A stretch of 35,001 nt of DNA from Candidatus Saccharimonadota bacterium (GTDB taxonomy: Bacteria; Patescibacteriota; Saccharimonadia; Saccharimonadales; Saccharimonadaceae). Shown here one piece after another: positions 16,951-25,594 of the stretch. Within the stretch, counting starts at the first letter, position 1. Each line of letters starts with the position of its first letter. The stretch lies in assembly GCA_012270305.1 (NCBI GenBank), contig JAAXIO010000041.1, positions 1 to 35,001 of the forward strand, written 5' to 3'. The translations under genes and the position numbers were made by a program. Under the pieces are notes generated by a model, which was not told where the DNA came from, did no database searches, and saw nothing but the letters and a program-made list of their open reading frames with translations.

Positions 16951-19924
16951 CTTAAAACTACCATTCGAGAAGATTAATTCATTTATGCCTACTGGTCAAT
17001 TCTTTGCAATTGTACTTTTATCCCTATTTTTTGCGTTAATAGCTGTAAGTAACCCCGTGCACGCACAAGCATGGAGAGCCGGAAAAATCATCGACGATTA
17101 TACATTTGCCAATACCTCAACGATGAGTTCTGCACAAATACAAACATTTCTAAACAGTAAAGTATCAAGCTGCGACACAAATGGCCAACAGAATTCAGAA
17201 TTCGGCGGACCAGACCTTAATAAAGATGGCCGTGTGCAGCGCTGGGAATGGGGTAAAGCGAATTATAATCAGACCACTTTTCCCTGCTTAAAGGATTATA
17301 CTCAGGGCGGCAAAAAAGCCTCGCAAATTATCTACGATGTTGCTCAAAAATATCAAATTAATCCTCAAGTTTTAATAGTACTACTACAAAAAGAACAAGG
17401 GCTTATAACCGACACGTGGCCTTTGAACATTCAATATCGCTCCGCAACAGGCTACGGCTGCCCAGACACTGCACCATGCGATAGCCAATACTATGGCCTC
17501 ACCAATCAACTCGACTGGGCCGCAAAAATGTTCAGGGCTATTCTAAATGCAAGTCCAAGCTGGTATACCCCATACGTACTGGGCAACAACACTATTCGCT
17601 TCAACCCAGATGCATCATGCGGCAGTTCAGTTGTCAATATTGAAAATAGAGCAACTCAAGCGTTGTACAACTACACTCCATATCAACCAAACTCTGCAAC
17701 AATAGCCGCACCGATGGGCGCTACAGTAAGTTGCGGAGCATATGGTAATATTAACTTTTTACGATACTTCAATGCTTGGTTTGGAGTAACATACAATCTT
17801 GGATATGCCACTACATGGACTGGGCAATCCAGCCACCCAACTCTGAATCCAGGCCAGTCATTTACAGGCTTCGTAACGTATCGAAATAGCGGCAGTGTTG
17901 CTTGGTATGACAATAATAGCAATCCTGTGCGCATTGCAACCGATGAGCCGATCAATAGAGCAAGCGACTTTGCCTTGAATGATACTTGGGGGGGAGACAA
18001 AAACAGACTTTCGCTACTATTTGATACTGTTTACGATAAAGATGGAAACGAATACTCTTCTAACCCTCATGTTGTGAAGCCTGGTGAAAGCGTTAAATTC
18101 AGCTACACAATAACCGTCCCGGAGAACTATCCAGCTGGTACATATAAAGAGTTTTTTAAACCTATTGCAGAAGGTTCAAAAAGCACAATACTCACCAGTC
18201 CATCAAAGGCATGGATTAATATAACAGTTAACACGGCACGTAAATCTCAATATGTAAGTCAATCGAGCAACCTAACCCTCCGTGGCGGCGAACAGAAAAG
18301 CTCATATATCGACTTCAAGAATACTAGTAACTTCACTTGGTATGACAATATAACGGCGGGGAAAAACGGCGGAACTCCAGTGAGACTTGCCTCCGTTAAT
18401 TCTTCAGCCAATACCAACCAGTCTTCCCAACTTGGTGATAGCGCATGGGGCACTGATCGCAACAGGCCAAGTGGCGTATTTTCTGCAGTTTTCAATAAAA
18501 GCGGTCAGCAGTACGCATCCAACCCACATGCAGTAGCACCTGGAGAAACTGCTCGTTTTAGCTTCACGATGACGGCACCAGGTAACGCTAGTCCAGCATC
18601 AGTGCGAACATATTTTGCACCTGTCATTGACGGAGGAGCTGGTATCATTCCGGTTACTAATAGCTTAGGCTCACCGATTAGCGTTTGGACTGACACCTCT
18701 ATCATAGCTGGCTCAGCGCTTAGGCCACAGCAAGATTCTATCAATCTTACTATCAATCCACGCACTCAGTCTTCAATAAACTATCAGTTCAAGAACACAG
18801 GCTCGACGACACTGAGTCAAGCAAATACTACACTAAATATTGTTTCTGGGAGCGCTTCCGCTCTAAAGGATACCTCTTGGCCAAGCGATTCAATTATCGG
18901 CCGCCTTAACCAAACTCAGGTAGCTCCGGGTGAAATCGCAACTTTTACAGCAATATTTAATGCACCGTCAACAAAGAGTAGTAGCACATTCTCTGTTAGC
19001 CCATACGTATCCGACTCACAAATAGGACTGGGTGATATTAAAACAAGTATCTCAACGCCCAACCCGATATACTCTGCAACCTACGCAGGACAATCTAGCT
19101 ATCCGACAATTAATCAAGGTTCAAGTACCCGCTCGGTACTTCTTTACCGAAACTCAGGTAATACCCCTTGGTACGATGTAACCTCTGTACCCAGTGGCGC
19201 ACAGCCTACTGTCCTGGCAACGACCAATGCCATCAATCGCAAAAGTGTATTCAGCGCTGGATTTGCAACGAACAACCGAGCAAGTATAGAATTTAGCGCA
19301 GTTTACAAAGCTGACGGTTCACCCGCTTCAAATCAGCACATAGTACAGCCAGGTGAAATAGCCGAGTTTACCTTTAATCTTGCCGCAAGTCAGAGAGTCA
19401 AACCAGGTGTGTATCGTGAGTTTTTCCAGCCCATTGTCGAAGGTGGTAATCCGTGGAACATGGGCGGTGTCGCCTGGACCAACGTAACGGTTAAAAAAGC
19501 GACTTTCAGTGCATCTTGGGTGAAACAGTCGAATTACCCAACAGTCACTAAAGGGGCTTCTGCTCAAGTTGACTTTTACTATAAAAACACAGGCACTGCC
19601 GTATGGTATGATGCTACAGCTGTACCCCAGGGACTAAACCCAATCACGTTTGCAACAGTGAACCCTATTAATCGATCAAGTATGTTCCTGCCAAGTAATC
19701 GTCCAAATGTTGTCTTTTCTGCCGTGTACGAAGCAGACGGTACAACACTAGCTGTAGATCAACACACCGCATTACCGGGACAGGTCGTTCAATTTAGCTT
19801 TACTTTAAATGCCCCAGCCTCGTTACAGCCAAGCATATACCGCGAGCACTTCCAGCCAATTCTGGAAGGTGGCAGTACTTGGAATATCGGAACCCTTTCA
19901 TGGACCGATATTACAGTTAACTAG
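16934..19924 (+). CDS. Secreted surface protein: lysozyme-like N-terminus plus five NBR1-type Ig-like repeats
   Basis: 996 residues. The ATG at 16934 is chosen because GGAGG (16920-16924) lies 9 bases upstream; the frame is open further up without such a site. A signal-type hydrophobic segment (22-38) ends at PVHA, with cleavage likely after Ala44. An EF-hand-like 12-residue loop follows at 94-105 (DLNKDGRVQRWE). Residues about 130-290 contain INPQVLIVLLQKEQGLITD (Glu154) and GCPDTAPCDSQYYGL, which I know from many secreted actinobacterial proteins and which look like a lysozyme/transglycosylase-type fold. Six Cys lie in this region. Five repeats of about 120-155 residues follow, with YRNSGSVAWYD, INR, VxPGE and FxPIxEGG motifs as in NBR1-type Ig domains. 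No sortase motif or membrane anchor is seen at the C-terminus. Enzymatic activity is inferred, not shown. Confidence 0.85.
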   Translation: MLSLISLKLPFEKINSFMPTGQFFAIVLLSLFFALIAVSNPVHAQAWRAGKIIDDYTFANTSTMSSAQIQTFLNSKVSSCDTNGQQNSEFGGPDLNKDGRVQRWEWGKANYNQTTFPCLKDYTQGGKKASQIIYDVAQKYQINPQVLIVLLQKEQGLITDTWPLNIQYRSATGYGCPDTAPCDSQYYGLTNQLDWAAKMFRAILNASPSWYTPYVLGNNTIRFNPDASCGSSVVNIENRATQALYNYTPYQPNSATIAAPMGATVSCGAYGNINFLRYFNAWFGVTYNLGYATTWTGQSSHPTLNPGQSFTGFVTYRNSGSVAWYDNNSNPVRIATDEPINRASDFALNDTWGGDKNRLSLLFDTVYDKDGNEYSSNPHVVKPGESVKFSYTITVPENYPAGTYKEFFKPIAEGSKSTILTSPSKAWINITVNTARKSQYVSQSSNLTLRGGEQKSSYIDFKNTSNFTWYDNITAGKNGGTPVRLASVNSSANTNQSSQLGDSAWGTDRNRPSGVFSAVFNKSGQQYASNPHAVAPGETARFSFTMTAPGNASPASVRTYFAPVIDGGAGIIPVTNSLGSPISVWTDTSIIAGSALRPQQDSINLTINPRTQSSINYQFKNTGSTTLSQANTTLNIVSGSASALKDTSWPSDSIIGRLNQTQVAPGEIATFTAIFNAPSTKSSSTFSVSPYVSDSQIGLGDIKTSISTPNPIYSATYAGQSSYPTINQGSSTRSVLLYRNSGNTPWYDVTSVPSGAQPTVLATTNAINRKSVFSAGFATNNRASIEFSAVYKADGSPASNQHIVQPGEIAEFTFNLAASQRVKPGVYREFFQPIVEGGNPWNMGGVAWTNVTVKKATFSASWVKQSNYPTVTKGASAQVDFYYKNTGTAVWYDATAVPQGLNPITFATVNPINRSSMFLPSNRPNVVFSAVYEADGTTLAVDQHTALPGQVVQFSFTLNAPASLQPSIYREHFQPILEGGSTWNIGTLSWTDITVN
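17801..19921 (+). repeat. Five tandem Ig-like repeats within the surface protein gene
   Basis: Approximate units: 17801-18234, 18235-18708, 18709-19062, 19063-19492, 19493-19921. Units 1, 2, 4 and 5 share a Trp-Tyr pair (AWYD, TWYD, PWYD, VWYD), an INR-type turn in three of them, PGE/PGQ and an F-x-P-I/V-x-x-G-G element. Unit 3 lacks the Trp-Tyr pair and is shorter. The repeats are diverged at DNA level, so they are old, not a recent tandem expansion. Confidence 0.75.
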
Positions 19925-19941
19925 GCTCTGAACCTAGTTAA
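19917..19941. terminator. Hairpin shared by two convergent stop codons
   Basis: TTAACTAGG-CTCTGAA-CCTAGTTAA is a perfect 9-bp stem with a 7-base loop. The TAG stop of the plus-strand surface protein (19922-19924) lies in one arm and the TAG stop of the minus-strand glycosyltransferase (19934-19936) in the other. It is probably a bidirectional terminator or RNA-end stabiliser. No U-run follows on either strand, so the mechanism is open. Confidence 0.6.
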
Positions 19942-22309
19942 GAATACGCTTAATATCTTCTTTCGAACTTCCGGCTCGTAGTGCTGTGGCTACCTCGGCA
20001 TTAAGCCCCTTAGCCGCTTGCGACTTGATAATATACTCGTGAATCCTCTTAGCATATTCCTCATGCGTGAAGTCTTCTGAGGTAATCAATCGGCTCTTTT
20101 CGCTCCTGACTTGTCGTAAATCATCGTCATAGCAAAGCTCGTGTAGAGCAGGAATAATATCCGTAATGTCATCAACCTTAACCACGGCATCGTCAGGTAG
20201 CTCGTCATACCATCCGATGCGGCGTACAATCGGCACAACGCCAAGCCGCATAGCTTCAAGTGTAGATGCAGACGCTTCACCATTATAGTCAGGGCGGTAG
20301 TTAACTAAAATATCGACATTAGCTAATTGGGATTGAAATTGGAAATCTGTAAGATCCGTAACAATTGTTACATTATGCATCGCTCCGATACGTTGCAGTT
20401 CTGCTTCATCAATCAAAGGAATACCAAATATATATATATCAACTTCATCAAATAGCCCGGATGCTTGGATGTCATCAAGCACCTTCAAACCCTTAGCGGG
20501 ATGAATTATACCAGCAAATCCAATTGTTATACGATTGCTAATTTTATTTTTTCTTAGCTGTGGTGTCGCTACTGGTAGATTTGCTCTATATACAGGTACT
20601 TCTTTGGGGGCTACTGCGCGCAGACTATCGGCGCTAAACTCCGAGTGAGCAATCAGGGCAAGTTGTGCGTTAGCAATAGTTGTCGTATAGGAGGTAGTCT
20701 CTACACCTGATAACTCATTGAGATACTTTTCTGCCGCGAACCTCTCCTTTGATATAAAGCCTCGTTTGACAAGGTCGCCGTCAAATATGCCACCCAAATT
20801 TATATCATGCATGACCGCCACACCTGGGAGGTAAAATGCGTTCTTAATTGTTTCAAGATGGAACTCGCTATTCCCTATGTGGTATAAAACTCCTGCATAC
20901 TTTTGATATGATTTGGCACCAAATGTCCGCGCATCTTTCACGGTTGCAATCGCAGGAAGGTAACTTGGGCGCACAGGTGGTCGGCCACCGACACCCTTTT
21001 CTACATAATAATCAATGTCAAAGTACTCACTCAGCGCTGGATGTAGGTGCATATTAAACTTACCTATAGCCGAATACCCTGCTGGATCAGGTAAAAACAC
21101 TGCAATTTTCTGCTTCGCCTTATCCAATCTGGGCTTTTCTATTGAGTCGACCAAGCTCCTTAATGCATCTTTAGCGGAAATCTCCCACGTATACCTACGC
21201 AGAATCTTAGGGTATTCTCTCTTCTTCTTCGAAAAGTCATTACCTTGTATTGCGTGCTTAATGGCCTCCGCGATTGAAGCTGGCGAGAACTGATTAGCGT
21301 AGTAAAATGCCGTCGAAGACAGCTCATTAAATCCCGTCAAATTCGACCAAATAATTGGCTTATTAGCTTCAACACCCTCAAGTATTGGCAGGCCAAGCCC
21401 CTCATACTCAGGTACGAAAAGTATCCCTATGGCATTTTGGTATAACCAAAGCAACTCACCTTCAGAAACATTGCCCGTAAACTGAATATGCTTTGATCGC
21501 CGCCTAAGATTGTTCCTTGTATCTTCATCAAAATGCGACGTAATGAGGAGAGTTAGCGGTGCTTCAGGATTTTGATGATTATACGTAGCCAAGCCATCCA
21601 CTGCACGCTCATTATTTTTCCGAAGGTCATTACCCGAAGGCATAAGTAAGAAACGTTTTGGCACTTCAATGCTTCCGGGCTTCTGAGTATTCTGCTGAGC
21701 CCTTGGAATCGGTGCACCGTTTATGTTAGTCAATTTACTCTTATTAATACCCGTATATACCATCAAATCATCCGCAACCGTCTGTGAGATAGTCCAGATT
21801 CTGTCGGCTTCAAGGATAACCTTGAAACGCCGCAAATAATTTTCATAACTATGAAACAACCCGTATCTTTCCGAGTATTGAAGCGGAATAAGATCATAGA
21901 AAAGCAGTATTTTACGGACGTTAGCAGGAAAGACACTGCAAACTTGATCAATAAACAATGATAATATAATGAAATCAACGGCAGTATTATTGATATGTTC
22001 GCTGATAAACTTATTAAGAGTCACCTTGTTTTGTCGCATAATCTGCTCAATTGAACGATGATCGTGAATATTGGGCACCTTCAAGTCAAGAAATACCAGT
22101 TCTACACCCGGAGCAGCACGCCTGATAGCTGCTTCTGCAGCAGCTTCGAGCTTCAGGTTTTTTGTAAAAAAGATAGATGTCTTTTTGTAATTATACTGGT
22201 CGTCTTTCAGAAGCGCCTCAAGCAAACTGAGCGAATACTTGCCCATGCCTCGATCCCACGCGGCACTCTGAAAAACCTGTCCGTCAAATACAATTTTTCT
22301 GTCACTCAC
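19934..22309 (-). CDS. Two-domain GT4-GT4 glycosyltransferase
   Basis: 791 residues, about twice a normal GT4, with two GT-B units in tandem. Unit 1 (about 1-385) begins IVFDGQVFQSAAWDRGMGKY and has LMPSGNDLRKNNERAVDG and EGLGLPILEGVEANKP (intact E-x7-E). Unit 2 (about 395-780) has the NFM/HLHPALSE start, VLYHIGNSEFH, VAVMHDINLGG, IGFAGIIHPAKGLKVL and GEASASTLEAMRLGVVP. Such double enzymes often add two successive sugars of a repeat. The start is GTG with AAGGAGA 4-6 bases upstream, overlapping the TGA of the upstream FkbM gene (GTGA). It is the last gene of the Wzm-Wzt operon. Its stop is inside the hairpin it shares with the convergent surface protein gene. Confidence 0.88.
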   Translation of the reverse strand: MSDRKIVFDGQVFQSAAWDRGMGKYSLSLLEALLKDDQYNYKKTSIFFTKNLKLEAAAEAAIRRAAPGVELVFLDLKVPNIHDHRSIEQIMRQNKVTLNKFISEHINNTAVDFIILSLFIDQVCSVFPANVRKILLFYDLIPLQYSERYGLFHSYENYLRRFKVILEADRIWTISQTVADDLMVYTGINKSKLTNINGAPIPRAQQNTQKPGSIEVPKRFLLMPSGNDLRKNNERAVDGLATYNHQNPEAPLTLLITSHFDEDTRNNLRRRSKHIQFTGNVSEGELLWLYQNAIGILFVPEYEGLGLPILEGVEANKPIIWSNLTGFNELSSTAFYYANQFSPASIAEAIKHAIQGNDFSKKKREYPKILRRYTWEISAKDALRSLVDSIEKPRLDKAKQKIAVFLPDPAGYSAIGKFNMHLHPALSEYFDIDYYVEKGVGGRPPVRPSYLPAIATVKDARTFGAKSYQKYAGVLYHIGNSEFHLETIKNAFYLPGVAVMHDINLGGIFDGDLVKRGFISKERFAAEKYLNELSGVETTSYTTTIANAQLALIAHSEFSADSLRAVAPKEVPVYRANLPVATPQLRKNKISNRITIGFAGIIHPAKGLKVLDDIQASGLFDEVDIYIFGIPLIDEAELQRIGAMHNVTIVTDLTDFQFQSQLANVDILVNYRPDYNGEASASTLEAMRLGVVPIVRRIGWYDELPDDAVVKVDDITDIIPALHELCYDDDLRQVRSEKSRLITSEDFTHEEYAKRIHEYIIKSQAAKGLNAEVATALRAGSSKEDIKRILN

Positions 22310-23442
22310 TTTAGTCTCCTTGCCTGTATTGCCCGGCGAGCCCTCTTCATGCCCTTTAATGGAGTTCTCGTAGCTTGTCGGTATATACCGTTCGCAGCAC
22401 GATAAAGCATCCGCTCACCCGAACCGTTGCCATATAGTGACATAAAATCGTATAGACGAACTCTCCGAAGAGTTTCGTCCAAGCTTGCATTTTTTGTAAT
22501 ATCGAGTTGCTTTGTCTTCACAACCTTTGGTTTATTTAACTTGGCAATATACACAGCCGCAGCTCGATCCACTGCACGAGCGACGCTTTTAACCGAACCT
22601 TTAATCCCACTAGTTCTTGCAATCTCATGATGCAGCCTCGTTACTTCGCTTACCAAGTGAGCCCGCTCGACGTCAAAGTTTGCTATTCGTGTTGCAAGAT
22701 TACCGTTACTCTTCTGGAGCTCTTTGACAAACATAGCTGCTTGCCTTGTGAGAATCGGTGTAGGGAAGATCGTCTTTGCGTACGAAAAAGATTCAATAAT
22801 TTCAGAATGCTCATTTGCAACGTAGTAATTATTGAGTCCGTCAAACAGCAGTAACACGTAGTCTTGTTTCTGCAAATATTTATCCCATTCGTGCTGGATA
22901 TGTGTTGCCTCTATGCAAATTACCCATGGTCGAAACTTCTTCCAGTCATTGCCACGCAGAACCTCGTATTCAAAACCTTCGACGTCAATCTTCATAAAGT
23001 GAATATTCTTTGGAGCATGTTCCTTCAAAACCTCAGACAACGTCTCGATCTGCACTTCGCTATCTTCATACGTATCCGTATGTACGTCATGATTCTTGCT
23101 ATACTCCTCCATCATGCCAGGAGAAAATGTCGACAAACCATCGCCGTTCTTATAATAGCGAAATTTCCTTCGCTCTTTCTTAGCGCCCATACCGATATTC
23201 AAATTAATATCTCTTGGTCGCGCTGCAATAATACCCTCGAATAAGTCAGGGCTTGGTTCAACATTAATACCGCGCCAACCTTTGTCGTAAAAAAGCTTTG
23301 TCACCGAATCGAGCGTTGCATGGTTTGCACCCACATCAACATAGAAGCCCTCCTCTATGTTTTTTAGCATACCCTCGAGTAAAATATCTTCTCGGTTTTG
23401 GGCGTATGATACCTTAAACGGCATCGTCACATCATCTCGCAT
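22306..23442 (-). CDS. FkbM family methyltransferase with C-terminal coiled region
   Basis: 378 residues. The start at 23442 is preferred over the ATG at 23448 because AGGAG ends 6 bases before the former and directly abuts the latter. The N-terminal part starts VSYAQNREDILLEG and contains the SAM-binding FYVDVGANHATLDS, GINVEPSP, and FMKIDVEGFEYEVLRG, all standard for FkbM/Methyltransf_21 (PF05050). These are O-methyltransferases often found in glycan loci. From about residue 235 a heptad-like stretch (MFVKELQKSNGN through HLVSEVTRLHHEIA) suggests a coiled coil, followed by a basic tail. The 5' end overlaps the upstream GT4 gene by 11 bases and the 3' end overlaps the next gene by 4. Acceptor unknown. 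Confidence 0.88.
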   Translation of the reverse strand: MRDDVTMPFKVSYAQNREDILLEGMLKNIEEGFYVDVGANHATLDSVTKLFYDKGWRGINVEPSPDLFEGIIAARPRDINLNIGMGAKKERRKFRYYKNGDGLSTFSPGMMEEYSKNHDVHTDTYEDSEVQIETLSEVLKEHAPKNIHFMKIDVEGFEYEVLRGNDWKKFRPWVICIEATHIQHEWDKYLQKQDYVLLLFDGLNNYYVANEHSEIIESFSYAKTIFPTPILTRQAAMFVKELQKSNGNLATRIANFDVERAHLVSEVTRLHHEIARTSGIKGSVKSVARAVDRAAAVYIAKLNKPKVVKTKQLDITKNASLDETLRRVRLYDFMSLYGNGSGERMLYRAANGIYRQATRTPLKGMKRARRAIQARRLK

Positions 23443-24562
23443 TATCATCTCCTACTATATCAGTTAATGAAATAATTTTCTTTGCCGTCTCTTTCCATGT
23501 ATAGCCAGGGTGTGCTTTGGCCACATACTGCTTAGCATCCGCCTGCTTCATGGCAGCTGCAATAGATGAACTATCCTGTGAATTAACAAGATATCGGCCA
23601 ATACTACTAGCAACCTCTCTAAGCACCGGTATGTCGGACACTATCACCGGAGTGCCACACGCCTGAGCCTGCACTACAGACAACCCAAATCCTTCATGAA
23701 GAGATACATGAACTAGCGCTTTAGCACCACTATATAGTGCTGGTAGCAAGTCATCCTCTACGTAGGTATTTGGCCGTACGATGCCATAACCAGCAGCACG
23801 TAAAACCTCAATATGCTCGTTAATCGTGTCGTTTTTCCAGCCATCTCCACCAATCAACACAAGCTTTGAAGCAGTCTGTACACTGTCCGCGTACAACTGG
23901 TAAGCCTCAAGGAGTACCATGATGTTTTTTCGAGGCTCAATATTGCCTACGTAAATAAAATAATCGCCATCGATACCAATCTTTTTGCAGACTAGAGTAA
24001 TTTCATCAACCGATCTTTCATAGAACATATTTGTATCAACACCCAGGGGTACTAGCTGCACCTTTTCTTTATATTCTGGAAAAAGCTCCGTTATTTCGTC
24101 TGCTGAAGCTTGCGATATTGTAGCCAGTACTTGCGCCCGCTTCATCCAACGTGTCATATTTGCATTCAAATACAAGAGGTTCTTGGGGTGAATTGTCTCA
24201 GGAAAAATTTTATACGCTACATCGTGCACAAAAGTTATCGACTGAGAAAACGGAACATACCAGTTTTTGTAATTAGGAAATATATAAACACCCCTGCCGA
24301 AAAACACATCAACAGGAATGGGAAGTGAGGTTCTGACCAGTAAACGATTAACGTACCTGTAGCCTGGCAGTAATGTGCGCACCTTCACGTCAATTAGATT
24401 ATACTTTTCCAGTTTCGACTTAGTACCAAATGGAACCACAACTACAATCTGATCATTTGTGTTTTTCTGAAGTGATAGAGCACGAATAATCTCGAGTGTG
24501 GCGTGACCAATCCCGCTCATTCTATCAGTTGCAATTGAGTCAGCCTCAATAACAATACGCAT
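23432..24562 (-). CDS. GT4 family glycosyltransferase with altered E-x7-E motif
   Basis: 376 residues, GT-B fold. It starts IEADSIATDRMSGIGHATLE, the N-terminus usual for WbdA/MtfB-like mannosyl or rhamnosyl transferases; FVHDVAYKIFPE, SQASADEI, YVGNIEPRKNIMVLLEAY and HEGFGLSVVQAQACGTPVIV follow. The second Glu of the donor-binding E-x7-E pair is Gln here (codon CAG), an unusual change at a position normally kept. All other motifs are intact, so it may be active with altered donor use. It starts 5 bases after the stop of the upstream FkbM gene and overlaps the next one. GDP-D-rhamnose or GDP-mannose are plausible donors by context only. Confidence 0.86.
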   Translation of the reverse strand: MRIVIEADSIATDRMSGIGHATLEIIRALSLQKNTNDQIVVVVPFGTKSKLEKYNLIDVKVRTLLPGYRYVNRLLVRTSLPIPVDVFFGRGVYIFPNYKNWYVPFSQSITFVHDVAYKIFPETIHPKNLLYLNANMTRWMKRAQVLATISQASADEITELFPEYKEKVQLVPLGVDTNMFYERSVDEITLVCKKIGIDGDYFIYVGNIEPRKNIMVLLEAYQLYADSVQTASKLVLIGGDGWKNDTINEHIEVLRAAGYGIVRPNTYVEDDLLPALYSGAKALVHVSLHEGFGLSVVQAQACGTPVIVSDIPVLREVASSIGRYLVNSQDSSSIAAAMKQADAKQYVAKAHPGYTWKETAKKIISLTDIVGDDNAR

Positions 24563-24567
24563 ACAGC

Positions 24568-25593
24568 CTACTTCTCGCCGTGGTCAATAATGGCGGCTCG
24601 ATATGCGTCTATGAGAATTTGTAAATCATCCTCGTATGTTCGAAAGAGCGCCGCATCAGTGTGATTAATGCTAGTATCGACAGTAAAGTCCTTGTCACGC
24701 TCATCGAAAGACGCAACGATTAACCCATCTCCACTGAAAGATTCTGGAATTGTATGGCTAGATATAATGTGCCCGCCGCGCTTTTTAATAAAAGTTAAGC
24801 AGTCGGCATGCGTATTTACCGATCGAGAGAAAAGGTAGTGGTGTGTTGACACAAAAAGGAATCGCAGCTTGCCGCTTTTAATTGTCTCTTCCACACCTTT
24901 CAGAGTTTCAAGCTCAAATCCTTGGACGTCCATATGCAGAAGATCAAGTTTTTCAATTTTCTTCATCTTCATTATACCGTCAACCGAAAATGCCGGGATA
25001 TCAACCACCTTGCTAGGGTTCGAATCAAGTGAAATCGGAATAACACCACCTTGTTGCGAACTGATTGCACCCTTCAGGAAATCAATCCCACTATTACCAT
25101 TGAGTTTTGCGTTTCGTTTTCCAAGAGCAATATTTTTTGGATCCGGTTCTAGGCAGATATTTCGAGCGTTTTTAATCCGCTTTGAGAACCAGAGGCTGTA
25201 GTATGCCCAGTACGAGCCAAGTTCAATCATCGTCGCGCCTGAATCAATTCGCTCAAATACTTCATAAAAAGCCTTTTCTTCATGAGGCTCATGGTGGCCG
25301 CGCAAATCTTTGATAATCTCAGTCATCCATTCACCGACATATCCATCAGCTTCTACAACAATACCGTTGTGTAGCACCTGGATGTCCTTACCCTTGCGAC
25401 GAATAACCTGACCAGCATTCTCAACCTTAGGAATATAATCTGTGTCATGACAAGATGTTGTCATTGCTTTTCGCTGCTCATTGGTCATCCGACCGATATT
25501 TGGAGCACTCAGCAATATATCCACTGGGTCAACCACAGCCACGGCATCATTTTCGGTGTTTTTAGTGCGTATTTTTTTAAACATTTTTTTCAT
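24568..25593 (-). CDS. FkbM family methyltransferase
   Basis: 341 residues, no membrane segment. After an N-terminal region of about 110 residues without recognised motifs comes the SAM fold: MIELGSYWAYYSLWFSKRI (motif I), NICLEPDPKNIALGKRNAKL, and LDLLHMDVQGFELETLKG, all FkbM/PF05050 elements. FVSTHHYLFS and GGHIISSHTIPESFSGDGLIVAS close the fold. It most likely O-methylates a sugar of the exported glycan. It starts with GGAG upstream and the junction TAATATG after the ATPase stop, and ends 5 bases before the GT4 start. It differs clearly from the second FkbM gene of this operon, so the two are not a recent duplication. Confidence 0.86.
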   Translation of the reverse strand: MKKMFKKIRTKNTENDAVAVVDPVDILLSAPNIGRMTNEQRKAMTTSCHDTDYIPKVENAGQVIRRKGKDIQVLHNGIVVEADGYVGEWMTEIIKDLRGHHEPHEEKAFYEVFERIDSGATMIELGSYWAYYSLWFSKRIKNARNICLEPDPKNIALGKRNAKLNGNSGIDFLKGAISSQQGGVIPISLDSNPSKVVDIPAFSVDGIMKMKKIEKLDLLHMDVQGFELETLKGVEETIKSGKLRFLFVSTHHYLFSRSVNTHADCLTFIKKRGGHIISSHTIPESFSGDGLIVASFDERDKDFTVDTSINHTDAALFRTYEDDLQILIDAYRAAIIDHGEK

Positions 25594-25594
25594 A

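Noticed and set aside
24110-24328. Plus-strand open frame opposite the GT4 gene.
   Set aside because: It has no motif, no start signal, and lies fully opposite a well-supported gene; this holds for the other overlapping open frames of about 60-150 residues too.
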